Positions 51,750 to 60,137 of a DNA stretch of 64,000 nucleotides are shown piece after piece; position 1 is the stretch's first letter; each line of letters opens with the position of its first letter. Origin of the DNA: Corynebacterium tuberculostearicum (GTDB lineage Bacteria > Actinomycetota > Actinomycetes > Mycobacteriales > Mycobacteriaceae); contig NZ_JACBZL010000001.1 in the NCBI RefSeq assembly GCF_013408445.1, positions 992,001 to 1,056,000 of the forward strand. The letters are read 5' to 3'. The position numbers were made by a program, and so were the translations under genes. The notes below the pieces were generated by a model. That model did no database searches, was not told where the DNA came from, and saw only the letters and a program-made list of their open reading frames with translations.

Positions 51750-52286
51750 ATGAAGAAATCATTCCTTATCCCTTTCTTTTCCCTTGCCCTCTTTACCACC
51801 GGCTGCGGCGGCAGCGATGACACCGCCACCACCATCTCCACGGTGAAGGAAACCGTAACGGAGACCGCCTCCGAGACCAGCACCACCGAAACAAGCACGG
51901 AGGAATCGACCACGGAAGAAACCACGACCGAAACTCCGCAGGAGCGCGAGCCGCGCACGCAGACCCCGGAGCCGGCGACGAATAATCAGCAGCCGGCCAA
52001 TACCGCGGGGTATCAGTGCGCGGACGGCACCTGGGTGGAGTTTGCCGGACTGTGCAAGGAATCCAATAACCAGCCACCGGTCCAGCCCGCACCACAGCAA
52101 CAGGCACCGCAGCAGGGCCAGGCCAATAACGGCGGCCCGAGCGCGGATTGCCCGGCCTACCTGTGCGGCTATGGCAACGATGCCAATGGCAACCGGAATA
52201 AGACCTCGGGCGAGACCCAGGCACAGTGGGGCTGCGAGCAGGGCTACATCACGGATCCGCAGGTCTGCGGTGCGGTGGGGCGCTAA
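51750..52286 (+). CDS. Putative lipoprotein, Thr/Glu-rich
   Basis: A 178-residue protein with a signal peptide and lipobox (MKKSFLIPFFSLALFTTGC), then a low-complexity Thr/Glu/Ser region of about 60 residues, then CADGTWVEFAGLCKES and a Cys-rich C-terminus with CPAYLCGYG, WGCEQGY and DPQVCGAVG. Cysteines probably pair outside the cell. The start at 51750 is the first Met before the signal peptide. Function unknown. Confidence 0.8.
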   Translation: MKKSFLIPFFSLALFTTGCGGSDDTATTISTVKETVTETASETSTTETSTEESTTEETTTETPQEREPRTQTPEPATNNQQPANTAGYQCADGTWVEFAGLCKESNNQPPVQPAPQQQAPQQGQANNGGPSADCPAYLCGYGNDANGNRNKTSGETQAQWGCEQGYITDPQVCGAVGR

Positions 52287-52340
52287 GCCGTTTCCCGCGA
52301 GGCCTCCGCGAACTAGGCCGCCGCGCCCGAACCCACAGAC

Positions 52341-53396
52341 CTAGTCGCGAGAGTTATAACGCTTCATGAGGCGGTCAATGAGCTCATCGGTAAGCTTGTC
52401 ATCTTCCAAGATGGAATCCAGCAGGCGCTGCGATTCCTCATGGGAGGCCTGCTCTTCTGCCTCGTAGGAGTCACCGCTAAGGTCCATACCAAAGTCGGTG
52501 TTCTCGGACTCCGCGGTCTGGGCACTGAGCTGATCGACGTCCGATTCAAACGACTGCATAAACTCGCTGGCCTCCGCCGCGGCCTCCTTGCGACGCTTGC
52601 CGGAGCGCACTTCCTTTTCAATGCGGCGCTGCAGTGCAGCCTCCATCTGACGGTGGCGCCACGAGCGCACGCGGTGCGGCTCCAAGCGGCGGCCCACCGC
52701 GCGGCTCTTATTCTCGGCCTTCTTCGCCAGCACCTTCACCTGCGCCGCGGTGTGATTAATCGGCGCCCATTCCTGATACGCCGGCACGCGCCAGCCGGCC
52801 CAAATGCCCAGCAGAGCCAAGAAGATGGAAACCAGCGGCCCGATAATCATGCCCACGGCCATCATGTCATAGTGGTGGCCCACTAAGACGATGATTGCGC
52901 AGGCCACGGCCGGGATGACCGTTGGCTGGTTATCGCCAAAGACGCTAGGCTCGCGCCCCATGACGATGTCACGAATCATGGATCCGCCGGTGGCGGTAAA
53001 CACACCCATCATGATGCACGGAATAAGCGGCAGCCCATAGGTAATGGCCTTCACGGCGCCGGTGGCAGCCCAGAGGCCGGATACGACGGCGTCGCCATGC
53101 GCTTGCAGATAGTCCCAGGTCTTGCCCTTGAAGTAGACAAAGCGGGCAATGAGCGCGCCGGCAAAGGCCAGGTAAAGGTATTCCGGCTGGCTCATGGCCG
53201 CCACGGTGCCGCGGTTAATAAGGACGTCGCGCACCATACCGCCGCCCAGGGAAGAAAACATCGCGATGAAGAAAAAGCCGATGATGTCATAGCCGCGTTT
53301 GCGCGCCATAGTGCCGCCGATGATTCCCATCAGCAGCACGCCGCTGATATCGGACCAGCGGTAGAGAGATTCAATGAGCGGATCCACTTCAACCAT
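52341..53396 (-). CDS. Trimeric intracellular cation channel (TRIC, UPF0126)
   Basis: A 351-residue protein with seven helices in the first 205 residues. The two-fold repeat shows LGGGMVRDVLINRG and TGGSMIRDIVMGREPSVF, the glycine-rich hinges of bacterial TRIC channels. The last 145 residues are hydrophilic, acidic and charged, unlike the short family members. The start at 53396 (MVEVDPLIE) replaces a longer frame. Confidence 0.9.
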   Translation of the reverse strand: MVEVDPLIESLYRWSDISGVLLMGIIGGTMARKRGYDIIGFFFIAMFSSLGGGMVRDVLINRGTVAAMSQPEYLYLAFAGALIARFVYFKGKTWDYLQAHGDAVVSGLWAATGAVKAITYGLPLIPCIMMGVFTATGGSMIRDIVMGREPSVFGDNQPTVIPAVACAIIVLVGHHYDMMAVGMIIGPLVSIFLALLGIWAGWRVPAYQEWAPINHTAAQVKVLAKKAENKSRAVGRRLEPHRVRSWRHRQMEAALQRRIEKEVRSGKRRKEAAAEASEFMQSFESDVDQLSAQTAESENTDFGMDLSGDSYEAEEQASHEESQRLLDSILEDDKLTDELIDRLMKRYNSRD

Positions 53397-53504
53397 ATGG
53401 TTATTAGACTTCACCGCCCGCCACCGCGCAATTAACACACCCATATGCGCAGCCAGGCACGAGAAAAGGCGCCGGCCTTGCTTGCCGACGCCTCCTCCTC
53501 ACCG

Positions 53505-53578
53505 TGGGGCCAGCGGGGCTCGAACCCGCGACCAACGGATTATGAGTCCGTAGCTCTAACCGACTGAGCTATAGCCCC
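53505..53578 (-). tRNA. tRNA with CAT anticodon (elongator Met or Ile2)
   Basis: Acceptor GGGGCTA/TGGCCCC, D-arm GCTCAGTCGGTTAGAGC, anticodon stem ACGGA/TCCGT with loop CTCATAA, T-arm GCGGG/CCCGC with TTCGAGC. The anticodon CAT gives Met unless the C is changed to lysidine; the loop and variable arm (TTGGTCGC) resemble E. coli tRNA-Ile2, so Ile2 is possible. The discriminator is A. Confidence 0.92.
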
Positions 53579-53689
53579 ACGCGGATCACACACCACTAGG
53601 GCGAAGATCCGCTCCCAAAAGAGTAGCCAATGCGGGGCTAAAGACCAATTTGCCCAGCGCAGTGCAGCCCCATCCGGTATAAGTAAATT

Positions 53690-54685
53690 ATGCGCCACAT
53701 CACAGCCTCTTTCCTTATCGCAGCTGCCCTGACCCTCTCCGCCTGCTCCGCCGACTCGGACCAGGCCTCCTCCACTAACTCCGACGAAAACTCCTCTAAC
53801 AGCCAAGGTTCTGCCAAAGACGCGAAAGCCGTCATTGGCACGTGGGAACAAAAAATTGGCGAAGGTGAGCACACATCTACCTTCACCGCTAGCGTGACCG
53901 AAGATGTCATTACCGTAGAGTGGGATTACGGCTCCGGCAATAATGAGCCACTATGGATTGGAACCTTTGACGCCGCCAAGGCAGCCAAGGGCGAAACGGT
54001 AGCCTCCAAGAAAGACGCCGGCGGCGTGGATCCCGTATCCGATGGCATGATGCCGGACACCCTGGACTTCAAGCTCGAAGACGATCAGCTCAAATTCAAG
54101 TTCAGTACGGAAAGTGTCCCACTGGACGTCGCGCTGAAGAGGATTGACGACGAGCCCAAGACCACAAGTGAGCTCCAAAACACCGATTCCACCCGATCCT
54201 TCAAAGACAACGTTCTGGAAATCCCAACCGCCACGGTCAAGATCACCGGACACCACGTCATCGACCCGGGCTCGCCCGGCAATAGGCTTGGCGATAAACC
54301 CATCGTTGTCTTCGACTACGAGATGACCAATAAGACTGACAAAGAGCTGCGCACCGCGGATTTCACTTCCATGTTCACCGCAATCCAGGACAACGACGAG
54401 AACTCCGTCAACGAGCTCAAGACCGGCTTCAGCGAAAACATCGACACTGACAACTTGATGGACAAGATCAAAAAGGGCGGCACCGTCAAGAGTTCCGCTG
54501 CCTTCGAGCTCGATGACCTCACCACCCCAGTAGAACTCGTAGCCAGGGAAAAATACGGCGAAGAAGAAGTGGGCTCACAGACCTACAAGCTGGAGGAATC
54601 CACACCGATGGAAAAGTCTCCCGAGAAGGATGACTTACCACCTCGTCCGTCTCAGAAAGAAAAGGACTCCACGCATTCGGTTTAG
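53690..54685 (+). CDS. DUF5067-type lipoprotein
   Basis: A 331-residue secreted lipoprotein with a signal ending in LTLSAC. Residues of about 180-300 (VLEIPTATVKITGHHVIDPG, KPIVVFDYEMTNKTDKELR) match DUF5067, an immunoglobulin-like extracellular domain. The N-terminal half (VIGTWEQKIGEGEHTSTFTA) may be a second beta domain. It lies immediately after the tRNA with CAT anticodon, is less GC-rich than its neighbours, and is followed by another lipoprotein gene. Confidence 0.8.
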   Translation: MRHITASFLIAAALTLSACSADSDQASSTNSDENSSNSQGSAKDAKAVIGTWEQKIGEGEHTSTFTASVTEDVITVEWDYGSGNNEPLWIGTFDAAKAAKGETVASKKDAGGVDPVSDGMMPDTLDFKLEDDQLKFKFSTESVPLDVALKRIDDEPKTTSELQNTDSTRSFKDNVLEIPTATVKITGHHVIDPGSPGNRLGDKPIVVFDYEMTNKTDKELRTADFTSMFTAIQDNDENSVNELKTGFSENIDTDNLMDKIKKGGTVKSSAAFELDDLTTPVELVAREKYGEEEVGSQTYKLEESTPMEKSPEKDDLPPRPSQKEKDSTHSV

Positions 54686-54758
54686 CGACTCGTTAAACGG
54701 GATACCTCGCCAACCGTTCACCCCGCACCACACCCCAAAGGGCGCTACAGTATCCCCT

Positions 54759-55370
54759 ATGCAGCGCCCTTCCTTATTTCCCGTAGCGTCCATCCTTCTC
54801 GTCACTGGCCTCACCGTGAGCGCCTGCGGCTCCGGCTCCGATTCCGATAACAACTCCGCGCCGGCAAATGAGCCGGCCTTTTCCACCGCACAGGACAATA
54901 GCTCCGCCGCGGACGAAGCCGAAGAAGAATCCGGCCCAGAGAAGGACACGAAGCAACGCCGCACCGAAACGGTCACCAAACAGGCCGAACCGGAGCAGCC
55001 CGCACCGCCGGCCGGCGGCAACCACAACATCAACGCGGGCCAGATTGGCGGCTACTGCGGAACGTCCTCGTCTGGCGATTCCATCGACGCCGGCGACCTG
55101 ACCTCCTGCGAATTCGCCGCCGCGGTCTTCGACGCCGCGATGCAGGCTAGCTACACCATGCGTTCGAAAGATCCCACGGTGACGGCGGTATACCACGCAA
55201 ATATCACCGCCAGCAGCCCAGTGACCAAGCAGTCCTATAACCTGGACTGCCGCATGGGCAGCGACCAGCGAATGCTCACCTGCGAAAAGCCCGGCGATAG
55301 AACGGTGCGCGCCTCATTCCAAACCGCGGACAAAAGCGTGTGGACCAAGCGCGTAGCCACCACCAACTAA
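54759..55370 (+). CDS. Putative lipoprotein
   Basis: A 203-residue lipoprotein (signal ending in GLTVSACGS) with a low-complexity acidic/Lys-rich linker and a C-terminal domain containing three to four cysteines (GGYCGTSS, SCEFAAAVF, LDCRMGS, LTCEKPG). The start at 54759 (MQRPSLFP) is the Met preceding the signal peptide. Function unknown; possibly a surface or secreted antigen. Confidence 0.75.
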   Translation: MQRPSLFPVASILLVTGLTVSACGSGSDSDNNSAPANEPAFSTAQDNSSAADEAEEESGPEKDTKQRRTETVTKQAEPEQPAPPAGGNHNINAGQIGGYCGTSSSGDSIDAGDLTSCEFAAAVFDAAMQASYTMRSKDPTVTAVYHANITASSPVTKQSYNLDCRMGSDQRMLTCEKPGDRTVRASFQTADKSVWTKRVATTN

Positions 55371-55424
55371 AGAAGAGTTGACGGTTCAGTCGAATCACGT
55401 CTTCCACCGGAAGGCAGTACTCAT

Positions 55425-55994
55425 TCATCGGGTTGCAAGAATCTCAAGAGCGCCCTTCCAGCGTTCTACTGAAGCTTGCAAGCGCTGCTGCAGGTCACTG
55501 CCGGAAAGATGCTGCACCGAAAGCATAGGCCGCGTCGGACCCTGAGCTCCACGTGCTTCCTGCAAGGCATAGTATTTTTTCATTTCCAGCTGTGAAATCG
55601 GCTCGTTAGCATTCGCCTCGGGGCCCATCTGACCACGAGCGACAATCCATGGACGTTCCGAGTGCGTAAGTTCAATCAGCTCGTTGGATGTCTTATCACC
55701 ATAAAAGGCAATCACAGCATCGATGATCTTTTCGGCTTCGTCCCCTATTGCCTCTACATCAGCTCCCGGTAACACCGTGGAGGTTTTCTCGGAGCGTTGA
55801 TATTTATTCTCGCGATAGAGGTCGGGTTCAACCGGACCGTCTTTCCACGCCTGAAATTCATTCGAGACAAGAGGTCGCCCGTACCAGCCCAAGCTCCATG
55901 CTTGGCAGTAATACGCAAGCTTCTCCAGCTTCCACGCATCGACCCACCCCAGTTTGTTGTAGATAACCTGCGCGACGTCTATTGCTGTAGCCAT
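55425..55994 (-). CDS. Panacea (DUF4065) domain protein
   Basis: A 189-residue Panacea-domain protein (AIDVAQVIYNKLGWVDAWKL, KLAYYCQAWSLGWYGRPL, DGPVEPDLYRE, ELTHSERPW). Panacea proteins act as antitoxins of diverse toxins in TA operons and as phage-related regulators. No toxin gene lies next to it: the upstream neighbour on the same strand is ohrR, and the gene on the other side is a lipoprotein on the plus strand. Start 55994 has GAGGAGGGG before it. Confidence 0.85.
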   Translation of the reverse strand: MATAIDVAQVIYNKLGWVDAWKLEKLAYYCQAWSLGWYGRPLVSNEFQAWKDGPVEPDLYRENKYQRSEKTSTVLPGADVEAIGDEAEKIIDAVIAFYGDKTSNELIELTHSERPWIVARGQMGPEANANEPISQLEMKKYYALQEARGAQGPTRPMLSVQHLSGSDLQQRLQASVERWKGALEILATR

Positions 55995-56092
55995 GACCCC
56001 TCCTCTCATAGTGCGAAACAATTTTTACGTGTAAAGAGCCAAAATTCTTAAGCCAGTATAGCCGTCCTCATCTGCTATATGAAGGCCACACT

Positions 56093-56575
56093 TTAACCCA
56101 CAAAGTCATCCTCAGAAGGCCACGGCAGCTCTACGTCCACAGGCACTCCGGCGAGGATGTCCAGCGATTCCTTGAACTCGGCGAGGTCGAGGCCTACCTC
56201 CTTATAGGCCCCCGCCATGGCTTCGGGGATGCATTCGGCACGGGTGCGGAGGGAGGCGCCGTCGGCAGTCAGGGCAGCGAGGGTGCGCCGTTCATCGTCC
56301 GGGTCGCGCCAGCGCTGCACATAGCCCTGCTTTTCCAGGCGTTTCAGCAGCGGAGTGAGCGTGCCGCTATCTAGGCCCAGGCGGGAGTCGATGAATTTCA
56401 GCGGCACCGGCTCATCCGCCTCCCACAGCACCAGCATGACCAGGTACTGCGGATAGGTCAGGCCGAGCTCCGCCAACAGCGGGCGGTAGGAGCGCACCAC
56501 TGCCCTATTGGCGCGGTAGAGCGCAAAGCACAGCTGACTATCCAGGACGAGGCGATCAGTGGGCGCGTCATTCAT
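56093..56575 (-). CDS. ohrR: OhrR-type MarR regulator
   Basis: A 160-residue MarR-family repressor. The conserved LDSQLCFALYRANRAV carries the organic-peroxide-sensing Cys near residue 16 to 20, and LGLDSGTLTPLLKRLEKQGY is the wing-helix. It is divergent from ohr1. OhrR represses ohr and is released when the Cys is oxidised. The start at 56575 (MNDAPT) is used. Confidence 0.9.
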   Translation of the reverse strand: MNDAPTDRLVLDSQLCFALYRANRAVVRSYRPLLAELGLTYPQYLVMLVLWEADEPVPLKFIDSRLGLDSGTLTPLLKRLEKQGYVQRWRDPDDERRTLAALTADGASLRTRAECIPEAMAGAYKEVGLDLAEFKESLDILAGVPVDVELPWPSEDDFVG

Positions 56576-56617
56576 GGCAAAAAGTATAGACGTCAGCAAA
56601 ACATTGCATCCGATTTA

Positions 56618-56630
56618 ATTGTGTACAATC
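56618..56630. promoter_or_regulatory. Candidate OhrR operator upstream of ohr1
   Basis: ATTGTGTACAATC contains the palindrome ATTGT-GT-ACAAT, similar to OhrR boxes; TACAAT can also serve as a -10. The sequence TTGyGTACAATC recurs before the second ohr gene at 57091-57102. Confidence 0.55.
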
Positions 56631-56665
56631 AAAACCGTTTCGAGCACCCACTGAAAGGAGCAATC

Positions 56666-57085
56666 ATGGACGCCATGTACACCGCCGAGGCCCTCGCCAC
56701 CGGAGCAGGCCGCAACGGCCACGCCGCAGTCAAGGGCTCGGACCTGGACTTTGCCCTGGCCATCCCCAAGGAAATGGGCGGCAGCGGCGAGGGTGCCAAC
56801 CCGGAGCAGCTCTTTGCCGCCGGCTATGCCGCCTGCTTCCACTCCGCGCTGCAGGCCGTGGCTCGCAACCAGAAGGTCGAGCTGGGAGACTCTGCGGTGG
56901 GGGCGCGAGTGGGCATCGGAAAGCAGGGCGAGGGCTTCCAGCTCGCAGTAGAGCTGGAAGTATCCATCCCCGCCCAGGACAAGGACACCGCCCAAAAGCT
57001 TGCCGACGCCGCCCACGAGGTCTGCCCCTACTCCAACGCCACCCGCGGCAATATCGAGGTCACCGTCAGCGTCGTCGAAGACTAG
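56666..57085 (+). CDS. ohr: Organic hydroperoxide resistance protein, copy 1
   Basis: A 139-residue thiol peroxidase that reduces organic and fatty-acid hydroperoxides. The two redox cysteines are in YAACFHSAL and HEVCPYSNATRGN. MGGSGEGANPEQLFAAGYAAC is the family signature. It is the first of a tandem pair; the second copy begins 55 bases after. The divergent OhrR is its likely repressor. Confidence 0.95.
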   Translation: MDAMYTAEALATGAGRNGHAAVKGSDLDFALAIPKEMGGSGEGANPEQLFAAGYAACFHSALQAVARNQKVELGDSAVGARVGIGKQGEGFQLAVELEVSIPAQDKDTAQKLADAAHEVCPYSNATRGNIEVTVSVVED

Positions 57086-57090
57086 CGTTC

Positions 57091-57102
57091 TTGCGTACAA
57101 TC
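57091..57102. promoter_or_regulatory. Candidate OhrR operator upstream of ohr2
   Basis: TTGCGTACAATC, one base different from the sequence upstream of ohr1. It falls just after the ohr1 stop, 38 bases before the second ohr, so copy 2 may be independently controlled by OhrR. Confidence 0.45.
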
Positions 57103-57139
57103 GGCGGACGTACAAAGACCCAATAGAAAAGGAGTCATC

Positions 57140-57559
57140 ATGGACGCCGTTTACACCACCGAAGCACTCTCCACCGGCGCGGGCCGCGACGGCCGCTCTG
57201 TAGTCAAGGATTCCGATCTGGATTTCACCATGACCGCCCCGAAGGAGATGGGCGGCAGCGGTGAGGGCGCTAACCCGGAGCAGCTCTTCGCTGCCGGTTA
57301 CGCCGCTTGCTACCACTCCGCCTTGAAGGCAGTGGCCAAGGACAAGGGCGTAGACGTGGAGAACTCCACCGTCGGTGCCCGCGTTTCCCTGGGCAAGAAC
57401 GACGAGGGCTTCTACCTCGGCGTGGACCTCGAGGTCACCATCCCAGGCGTTGAGGACGACAAGGCACAAGAGCTTGCCGACGCCGCCCACCAGATGTGCC
57501 CTTACTCCAAGGCCACCCGCGGCAACATCGAAGTCAACGTTGGTGTTGCACAGGACTAA
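57140..57559 (+). CDS. Organic hydroperoxide resistance protein, copy 2
   Basis: A 139-residue paralogue of copy 1, with cysteines in YAACYHSAL and HQMCPYSKATRGN. Its first 15 residues repeat the first copy (VYTTEALSTGAGRDG). The 3' end is nearly identical to the broken third copy at 60.1-60.4 kb. It ends ahead of a strong terminator. Confidence 0.94.
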   Translation: MDAVYTTEALSTGAGRDGRSVVKDSDLDFTMTAPKEMGGSGEGANPEQLFAAGYAACYHSALKAVAKDKGVDVENSTVGARVSLGKNDEGFYLGVDLEVTIPGVEDDKAQELADAAHQMCPYSKATRGNIEVNVGVAQD

Positions 57560-57562
57560 TCC
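57455..57562 (+). repeat. 108-bp direct repeat, left copy (end of ohr2)
   Basis: Differs from 60296-60403 at only two positions. It spans the 3' end of ohr2 and its stop plus three bases. Recombination between the two copies would delete 2841 bp including fic. Confidence 0.85.
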
Positions 57563-57579
57563 CTAGTCCTCTCCCCCAG

Positions 57580-57617
57580 CCCACGCCGCGCTACTTTCAG
57601 CGCCGCGTGGGTCTTTT
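57580..57617 (+). terminator. Terminator after ohr2
   Basis: CCCACGC (57580-57586) pairs with GCGTGGG (57605-57611), extended by GCGC/GCGC inside, and is followed by TCTTTTT. Confidence 0.85.
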
Positions 57618-57690
57618 TATGCCTTACGCGACCTCTCAGATTGGTATTCTGCTCTGGAAGATGGCTCGGCGCGGCGGCCAGTCCAGAACT

Positions 57691-57774
57691 TTATTGATAA
57701 AAACGTGCCGTTTCATCAATAAGCCCGCCGTAGGGTGGAGCTAAATTATAAAAAGGCGCGTTTTTAACAAATAG
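57691..57774. repeat. Paired palindromes upstream of fic (left pair)
   Basis: Two palindromic boxes. The first is TTATTGAT...ATCAATAA with inner AAACG/CGTTT (57691-57722). The second begins CTAAATTATAAAAAGGCGCG and ends TTTTTAACAAATAG (57741-57774). They start 50 bases apart, with an 18-base spacer. The second box ends 11 bases before the fic start codon and may overlap its promoter and ribosome site. The same pair, same spacing, recurs after fic at 59188-59271. Confidence 0.7.
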
Positions 57775-57785
57775 AAAGAACCTCG

Positions 57786-59015
57786 ATGGCACACTCTTAT
57801 CACTCTTTAAAGTCTATTTTCCATCAGTCTTCACACGGACAATCCTCCGTCGACGAGGCTCACGCTCTTAGGCTGCAGAGTCCGAGTACAATCCGTTGGG
57901 ACTATCAGGTGCGCGGAAAAGACCTCTTTGTTGTTGTTACCACTCGGCTCCACTCCTTGTGTGAACAGGTCTGGCGCCGAGAAGTTATTATTTCCCGGTT
58001 ATGGTCCCTGTTACCTAAAGCTGCGACGCGCCACTACATTTTTCAACTCTTGATTGAAGAAATTCAATCTTCGAACGAGATTGAAGGCGTTCATTCCACA
58101 AAGAAAGAAATCGCGGAAGCTTTATCCAAGGCGGATTCTACTTCCACCAAGCGCTTCGAGGAAATGTCAGCGCTATATTCTTCGCTTACCGGACTCGATG
58201 GAAGTGAGGTCAGCTTTCCCACTCAGCTTGAAGATATTCGCGCGCTCTACGATTCTCTCCTCAAAGGAGAAATCGATGCTGAGAATGGTATCGACGGTGA
58301 GCTGTTTCGAAATGGCGTTGTCCACATCTTTGGCGGCAGCACCCAATTCACGTCCGAGGCTCACAACGAGCAAGATATTCGAACCAGACTCCAACAGTTC
58401 CTGGCGTGTCAAGCGTCTACTTCAAACGGCCTCATTAATGCCCTAGCAGGGCATTTTATGTTCGAGCACACGCATCCATTTTATGATGGCAATGGCCGTC
58501 TCGGCCGGTTTCTCATGGGCTTGAAGCTGCGAGAAATACTTTCTGTACCCACCGCGATGTCTCTTTCTCGAGAGCTCTCGAAAGACCGGCAAAAATACTA
58601 CAAGTCCTTCACGGTCACCGAAGAGCCTCTCAATCGTGGCGAGGCAACGTTTTTTGTCATTGCGCTCCTAGAGATGTTGAGCTCGGCGCAAGAATCTCTA
58701 TTAAACTCGCTTGAGCGAAAAAAGTTCGCCCTCGAGAAACTCGAAGGCCGAATTCAAGAACTGCGAAATGGGCCTGGAACTTCCAAAGAGGATCGCCGAC
58801 TTAATATCCTCTTCATAATGGGACAAGCCGCGCTTTTTGGCCCTCTCTTAGGACTCGATCTCGACACTCTAGCGACCTACTTGGATAAAAGTAAGCAAAC
58901 CGTCCGTGCCGATACGAAACGTCTAGTTAAGGAAGGGCTCTTGGAAGAGCGGTCACACAAGCCGCTCTCTTTTGCACTCACGGAAGAAGCCCGTGAGTTT
59001 CTAGACATTGAATAG
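57786..59015 (+). CDS. Fic family protein (AMPylase) with winged helix
   Basis: A 409-residue Fic protein that transfers AMP or similar groups to target hydroxyls. The catalytic motif HPFYDGNGRLGR is at residues 230-241. An autoinhibitory motif of the SxxxEG type (SNEIEG, 96-101) precedes it in an N-terminal helical region, as in class II Fic proteins. The C-terminal part (about 340-405: LATYLDKSKQTVRADTKRLVKEGLL) is a winged-helix domain, so self-regulation through DNA is likely. Codon use and AT content differ from neighbours, and matching palindrome pairs bracket it. Confidence 0.88.
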   Translation: MAHSYHSLKSIFHQSSHGQSSVDEAHALRLQSPSTIRWDYQVRGKDLFVVVTTRLHSLCEQVWRREVIISRLWSLLPKAATRHYIFQLLIEEIQSSNEIEGVHSTKKEIAEALSKADSTSTKRFEEMSALYSSLTGLDGSEVSFPTQLEDIRALYDSLLKGEIDAENGIDGELFRNGVVHIFGGSTQFTSEAHNEQDIRTRLQQFLACQASTSNGLINALAGHFMFEHTHPFYDGNGRLGRFLMGLKLREILSVPTAMSLSRELSKDRQKYYKSFTVTEEPLNRGEATFFVIALLEMLSSAQESLLNSLERKKFALEKLEGRIQELRNGPGTSKEDRRLNILFIMGQAALFGPLLGLDLDTLATYLDKSKQTVRADTKRLVKEGLLEERSHKPLSFALTEEAREFLDIE

Positions 59016-59187
59016 CAACACTCGTAGTGAGAGATACTGCCCTTCTTGTCGAGTTCTCAATGCTGATAATGAGAAAGGGGCCAACCTAGCAGTCGTAGTA
59101 CATCTAATCCTTAACACCTGGTGCCCAACACGCCGTGCCCCTTCGCGCTGCTGTGCATTCCACTCCTGTAGTCACCGCTGCGGATCC
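59016..59187. other. Spacer after fic
   Basis: No convincing gene. The fragment between fic and the right palindrome pair contains short frames with no homology I recognise. Confidence 0.4.
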
Positions 59188-59271
59188 TTATTGATAAAAA
59201 CGCGGGTTTTTAGCAATAAGATCCCCAGAGTGGATGGCTATTTTATAAAATCGTCGATTTTTAATAAATAG
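59188..59271. repeat. Paired palindromes downstream of fic (right pair)
   Basis: Box 1 begins TTATTGATAAAAACGCGGG and ends TTTTTAGCAATAA (59188-59219). Box 2 begins CTATTTTATAAAATCGTCG and ends ATTTTTAATAAATAG (59238-59271). The start-to-start distance is again 50 bases with an 18-base spacer, as in the left pair, and the boxes match their left counterparts in the order long-arm then CTA...TAG form. Confidence 0.7.
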
Positions 59272-59479
59272 GGTTTCTCTGTCCATATCTTAGCCCCGCT
59301 AATTCTTCCTAGTACTCTCCCCAGCGAGAAACGTGGCTATTCAGGTTCAGGTGGCATAGAGGGCGAGTGCCACGCCGCGCTTCGCGGCGGATTCCCAAGC
59401 ACAGTGGACGAAATCGGCGGAGCTAGCGTCGCGGAAGAAATACGTTGCCTACAAAGCTAAGGCGCTGCTCTCCTGCGAT
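59272..59479. other. Spacer with nested hairpins
   Basis: No gene. GTGGCA...TGCCAC (about 59351-59373) is followed at once by CGCCGCG-CTT-CGCGGCG (about 59374-59391), a very stable stem; either could end transcription or structure an RNA. It lies just after the end of the truncated dehydrogenase on the other strand. Confidence 0.45.
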
Positions 59480-60137
59480 TTATGACTCGCTAAGGTCAAC
59501 CACCCTCCGCATCCCCTCCCCTGCCGAACGGTGAAATGCCTCGGGAACTTGGGAGAGGGTGATAGGGCCATCGGTGACAGATTGCCAGTCAATGCGGGAG
59601 CCGGCAAGTAAGTCGACGGCCTGCTCAAGGTGATGCGGCTCGTAGTTATGCACGCCGGTAACAGTGCGCCAGCCGCGGACAATCCATTCGGGGTCCAAGT
59701 CGATAGCAGGGCTGTCCGCAACGGAACCGGCGAGTACGGCCACGCCATTAATGTCGAGAGGCTTCAAACAGGTGATAACACCTTGGGGCGAGCCGGAGAA
59801 TTCCAGCGCGACGTCGAAGTTCTCAACAATATCTAAAGCGGGATCGAAGTCACTAAAACCGGAGATGCAGGCACCCAGCTGAGCAGCGTACCTGCGCCGA
59901 TGAGAGTTGGGATCCGTCGCGGTGACGGCAGCGCCCGCGCGCAAAGCGGCCTCCACTGCAAGGAGACCGAGCATGCCTAAGCCCACGACTAGGACCCGCT
60001 TTTCCTTCAACGAGTCCATGGAGGGACAGGCCGTATCGAGGGCAGCCATAACGGTGGCTCCGGCACAGGAGACGATTGAGGCGGGGACATCGCCAAGCGC
60101 GGCCTTCGCCCCTCTTAGGCAACGAACCCGCAGTGCT
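59480..60137 (-). pseudogene. Truncated zinc-type alcohol dehydrogenase
   Basis: The C-terminal two thirds of a medium-chain dehydrogenase. ASIVSCAGATVMAALDTA and the Rossmann segment KRVLVVGLGMLGLLAVEAAL are clear, followed by ATDPNSHRR, FDVALEFSGSPQGV and the usual end. The zinc-binding N-terminal domain (about 120-150 residues) is gone. Upstream in the same frame the sequence is merely antisense of a broken ohr copy. The join at about 60137 is a recombination boundary. Confidence 0.75.
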
